Both the position numbers and the translations under genes were made by a program. From Thiobacillus sp. SCUT-2 (GTDB taxonomy: Bacteria > Pseudomonadota > Gammaproteobacteria > Burkholderiales > Thiobacillaceae), in the NCBI RefSeq assembly GCF_035621355.1, contig NZ_CP141769.1:186001-250000 (forward strand): a DNA stretch of 64,000 nt, written 5' to 3'. Under the pieces are notes generated by a model. That model worked only from the letters and a program-made list of their open reading frames with translations, did no database searches and was not told where the DNA came from. Below, piece after piece: positions 61,155-64,000 of this stretch. Positions within the stretch are counted from its first letter, which is position 1. Each line of letters opens with the position of its first letter.

Positions 61155-61178
61155 TGTCGACTGTAAAAAAAATCGACA
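61155..61178. promoter_or_regulatory. Inverted repeat, candidate enhancer-binding site
   Basis: TGTCGA-N12-TCGACA, with a run of eight A in the spacer, lies about 60-95 bases upstream of the sigma-54 promoter. That is where a bacterial enhancer-binding protein such as PrsR would bind. The binding protein is an inference. Confidence 0.5.
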
Positions 61179-61399
61179 GTGTGGCCGCGGGGGCGGGGTG
61201 ATGGAAACGCGACGGCAGATCGGGACACGACTTGGACACCATGCGGCGGGAGGCCGGTCCGGCACGCGGGTCTCGCACATGGCGCTTGCCGACACGGCGG
61301 GGCCCATACGACGTCGGGTAGAACGATGACGGCCCCGGGCGGCCGCGCTTGGGGCCGGGCTGCATGCCGGCGTGCCCGGGCGGGCACGGACGAGGGCGG

Positions 61400-64000
61400 C
61401 TACCGCAGCGTGGCGAGGAGCGCGCGCGCGTCCTTCTCGAGCGAGAAGGGGCGGCCTGATTTGAGGATCTGCTCCAGTTCCTTGCGGGCGCCGGCCGAAT
61501 CGCCCGTCTTCACGAGGGCGGCGGCGAGATGGTAGCGGACTTCCGGCAGCCGGGTTCTTGCCGCGGCCTGTCGCAGCAGCTGCAGCGCGCGTGTCGGGTT
61601 GCCCTGCTCCAGCAGCAGCCAGCCGTAGGTGTCGAGCACGATCGGGTTGTCGGGTGCAAGCTGGTAGGCCTTTTCGGCGATGCCCACGGCGCGCGGGTCC
61701 TTCTGCTTCGCGTAGGCCAGCGCAAGGTTGTTCAGCACCGGGACGTTGGCGGGACTCTTGCCGATCACGTATTGATACTGCTCGATCGCCTGGGGGTAGC
61801 GTCCGGATTTGGCGTAGGTTTCCGCGATATAGGCGCGGATCTGGAGATCGCCCGGGTGCTTTGCGAGCCAGGCGAGCAGCGCGTTCTCGGCCTGGGCGCC
61901 TTGCCCGGCGAGACTCAGCGCCTGGTGCAGCTTCATTGCAAAAAGACCGCTGTTGCCGATTTCAAGCGCCTTCGCGTAGGCCTTCGCCGCCGCAGGGTAC
62001 TGTTTCTGCGCCATCAGGATGTCGCCTTCGAGGCCGGCGCCCAGGGGAATGCCCGGATTGGCCTGTTGGACCTGCCGGGCCAGCGCCAGCGCCTCGTCAT
62101 ACTGGCCCGTCTGCGTGTCCAGCAGGATCAGGGCCGTCTGGGCGTCCCGGAACCCGGGCTTGAGATCCAGCGCGCGCTTGAGCGAGGCACGCGCACCGAT
62201 CTTGTCCTGGTTCAGGCTCTGGACGCTCGCGAGCCGCGCATAGGCGAGGGCGGAGCGCGGTGCCAGATTGACCAGGCTGTTGTAGGTGGCGAGGGCGTCG
62301 GTTTTCCGGCCGATCGCCAGCTGCGTCGCACCGAGCAGGTCGAGAACATCGGGATTGCCCGGGTTGTTGGCCTGCGCCTTCTGGGCGACGGCCAGCGCCT
62401 TGGCGGGATCCTTCGACTTCAAATGGTACGCCGTGAGCAGGCGGTACGGCTCCAGCAGCAGGGGCTTCGCCTGGATGGCCTTTTCCATCCACTTGACGTA
62501 ATCCTTGGGCTTCCCGGCAAACATCGACAAGTCGGCAAGATTCATCATGGCGCCGGCGTTGTTCTTGTCGGCGGCCAGTATCTTCTCGAAGCGCGCGGCC
62601 GCCGCCGCAGGATTCTTGTCGGCGAGATCGAGGTTGGCGAGGTTTTCGGCCGCGGGCAGGTAGGTCGGTAGCACCGCCAGGGCTGCCTCGAAGCTCTTGC
62701 GTGCGTTGGCGACGTCCTTTTTGCCGAGATAGGCGCCGCCCTTCAGGTTGTACAGAAGCGGGTTGTTGGGCTGGGCCTTTTCCCAGGACGCGGCGGCAGC
62801 CAGCGCCTTGTCATATTCCTTGCGCTGCAGGTAGGTCACGACCAGCATCGCGTCGGCCTTGACCTGTCGGGGATCCAGCGCAACGGCCGACTCCAGCGCC
62901 GTAATTGCGCTGTCGACATCGCCGGCGCCCAGATGGGCGTAGGCCAGTCCCGTCCGCACCGTGGCATTCCTGGGTTCGGTGGCCGCGGCGCGGTCGAGGA
63001 ATTCGGTGGCTTTGCCGAAGTCCTTGGTCTGGCTGTAGGCGGTTCCGGCGAGTGCCAGCAGCAGCGGGTCATCGGGACGCTTGGCGAGCTGCGTGTTGAG
63101 GATGCGCAGGGCGTCCTGCGGCTGATTCAGCTTGAGCTTGGTCGCCGCGAGCACCGTGCTTGCATAGCCGTGGTCCGGGAATCGGGCAAGAAAGCGGGAC
63201 AGGTCCTGGTTGGCCTGCTCGTAGGCGCCGAGCGAGAACGAGACGGCGCCGGAGAGCAGGACACTTGGCATGTGGTCCGGCATGTTGCGCAGGATCTCCT
63301 GCAGTTCGCTGTCGGCCTGCCGGAACTTCTGCATGCGGAAATTCACCATGGCCTCGTTGTAGCGGACCCGGACATTGCCGGGATTGGCCTTGCGCGCCTC
63401 GTGCGCTTCGGCGGCCGCCTTTGCGAGATCGCCGTCCCGCAGGTACAGCCAGATGAGCCCGGAGGAGGCCTGGACATGGCCGCGATCGATGGATTCCGCC
63501 TTCAGGAAGGCGTCCTTCGCTGCCTGGGCATCGTTGCGGGCAAGCTCCAGATTTCCCAGCTGTGCCCATGTGTTCGCGTCGTTCGCGTCGATCTTCAAAC
63601 CGGCGTCGAGTTGCGCCTTGGCCTCGTCCAGCTTGTTGTGCGCCATCGAACAGACCGCGAGATCGCGGTAGGCGGGCGCATACGCCGCGTATGCCTGCCT
63701 GGCATCCTGGAACAGGCTGCACCCCTCATCCCAATGGCCCAGCCCGAGCTGCGCCTCGCCGCGCTGGCGCAGGATCTTGGCGCGGTTGATCGGCGACGTG
63801 TTCGGTCCGGCCTGGATCTGTGCCAGCGTTTCCTTGTAGTGCCCCTGGAGCAGCAGCGCTTCGCCGAGCAGGACCTTGATCGACTCATCGCCGACGCCGA
63901 GCGCGCGCGCGCGCTCCAGCTCCTTTTCGGCCTCGGCCCCCATCTTGCTTCTGACGTAGGTCTCCCCGAGCATCCATCTCGCCTGCGCGTTGTTCGGATC
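61400..64000 (-). CDS. prsT: PrsT: XrtA/PEP-CTERM system TPR protein (5' part off window)
   Basis: The reading frame is open from the stop at 61400 to the window edge, about 866 residues, so the start and signal/lipoprotein region are missing. It consists of roughly 20 tetratricopeptide repeats (for example LDEAKAQLDAGLKIDANDAN, WAQLGNLELARNDAQAAKDA, LAYAHLGAGDVDSAITALE). Length and repeat pattern fit the PrsT family of PEP-CTERM/exosortase loci, where prsK (kinase) and prsR (response regulator) are usually adjacent. A role in assembling or guiding secreted polysaccharide/PEP-CTERM proteins is inferred. Confidence 0.88.
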   Translation of the reverse strand, partial: DPNNAQARWMLGETYVRSKMGAEAEKELERARALGVGDESIKVLLGEALLLQGHYKETLAQIQAGPNTSPINRAKILRQRGEAQLGLGHWDEGCSLFQDARQAYAAYAPAYRDLAVCSMAHNKLDEAKAQLDAGLKIDANDANTWAQLGNLELARNDAQAAKDAFLKAESIDRGHVQASSGLIWLYLRDGDLAKAAAEAHEARKANPGNVRVRYNEAMVNFRMQKFRQADSELQEILRNMPDHMPSVLLSGAVSFSLGAYEQANQDLSRFLARFPDHGYASTVLAATKLKLNQPQDALRILNTQLAKRPDDPLLLALAGTAYSQTKDFGKATEFLDRAAATEPRNATVRTGLAYAHLGAGDVDSAITALESAVALDPRQVKADAMLVVTYLQRKEYDKALAAAASWEKAQPNNPLLYNLKGGAYLGKKDVANARKSFEAALAVLPTYLPAAENLANLDLADKNPAAAAARFEKILAADKNNAGAMMNLADLSMFAGKPKDYVKWMEKAIQAKPLLLEPYRLLTAYHLKSKDPAKALAVAQKAQANNPGNPDVLDLLGATQLAIGRKTDALATYNSLVNLAPRSALAYARLASVQSLNQDKIGARASLKRALDLKPGFRDAQTALILLDTQTGQYDEALALARQVQQANPGIPLGAGLEGDILMAQKQYPAAAKAYAKALEIGNSGLFAMKLHQALSLAGQGAQAENALLAWLAKHPGDLQIRAYIAETYAKSGRYPQAIEQYQYVIGKSPANVPVLNNLALAYAKQKDPRAVGIAEKAYQLAPDNPIVLDTYGWLLLEQGNPTRALQLLRQAAARTRLPEVRYHLAAALVKTGDSAGARKELEQILKSGRPFSLEKDARALLATLR

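Larger units (their letters stand above)
60981..61399. other. Gene-free region between pepA and prsT
   Basis: This 419-base stretch holds the pepA leader, the sigma-54 promoter and the inverted repeat. The rest, toward prsT, is GC-rich with no convincing gene, repeat or terminator. Confidence 0.7.

Overview
The window looks like a chromosomal segment of a GC-rich betaproteobacterium of the Thiobacillus / Sulfuricella / Nitrosomonadales kind. This is inferred from protein families and gene order, not from any search. The clues are a tkt-gap-pgk-pyk-fba block typical of Calvin-cycle betaproteobacteria, several c-type cytochromes with a system II (ResB/CcsB) maturation pair, a split gcvP with tandem glycine riboswitch, an aroQ-accB-accC-prmA block, olsBA, and a PEP-CTERM/exosortase periphery (two PEP-CTERM proteins, PrsT, a FeeM-type acyltransferase).

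Layout. 1-1.5 kb: a truncated zinc-ribbon/Sel1 membrane protein, a haem-less cytochrome-like lipoprotein and a membrane-anchored dihaem cytochrome c, all on the minus strand. 1.58-3.6 kb: tRNA-Arg(CCG), a DUF971 protein, a fructosamine-kinase-family protein and a LEA2 lipoprotein. 3.6-11.2 kb (minus): a ketopantoate-reductase-like protein behind ybiT, then the unit argA / PhnD-like binding protein / GGDEF-EAL protein. 11.3-14.6 kb: a secreted DsrE-like protein, rsmE, a redoxin, a methyltransferase and an inositol-phosphatase-family protein. 14.8-21.9 kb: central carbon block tkt, gap, pgk, pyk, fba. 21.9-22.8 kb: an AT-rich island with a PEP-CTERM protein whose sorting tail returns to host base composition. 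22.8-31 kb: rep, a glutaredoxin-like protein, apaH, olsB-olsA, a glycine-zipper lipoprotein, a PfkB kinase and a short FimV-like protein. 31-37 kb: the glycine cleavage operon, with tpx and a DUF3144 gene inserted and two palindromic repeats in its spacers. 37-42 kb: DUF3426, prmA, accC, accB, aroQ, TlpA-like. 42-47.9 kb: ccsB, resB, cytochrome c4, engB, hemB.

47.9-64 kb is the accessory-looking part. A FeeM-type N-acyltransferase, a ThiF/E1-like enzyme and a nitroreductase-like protein form a tight plus-strand unit. Next is an export-like set: two FtsX/MacB-type permeases, an FHA-domain ABC ATPase, a DUF1302-like barrel and a LolA-like periplasmic protein encoded in the opposite direction inside the set. 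Then come a glycosyltransferase, a membrane-anchored hexapeptide acyltransferase and a zinc-ribbon methyltransferase. The window ends with a PepA-like PEP-CTERM protein behind a canonical sigma-54 promoter, and the large TPR protein PrsT, cut by the window edge.

The most notable signals are: a candidate C-rich-loop small RNA on the minus strand in the hemB leader; the FeeM-ThiF-nitroreductase unit; the FHA-ABC/LolA/barrel export set; the sigma-54 promoter plus upstream inverted repeat at pepA; and the chimeric PEP-CTERM gene. No rRNA, CRISPR array, transposase or replication origin was seen. The only gene-free stretch over 300 bases (60981-61399) holds the pepA promoter region.
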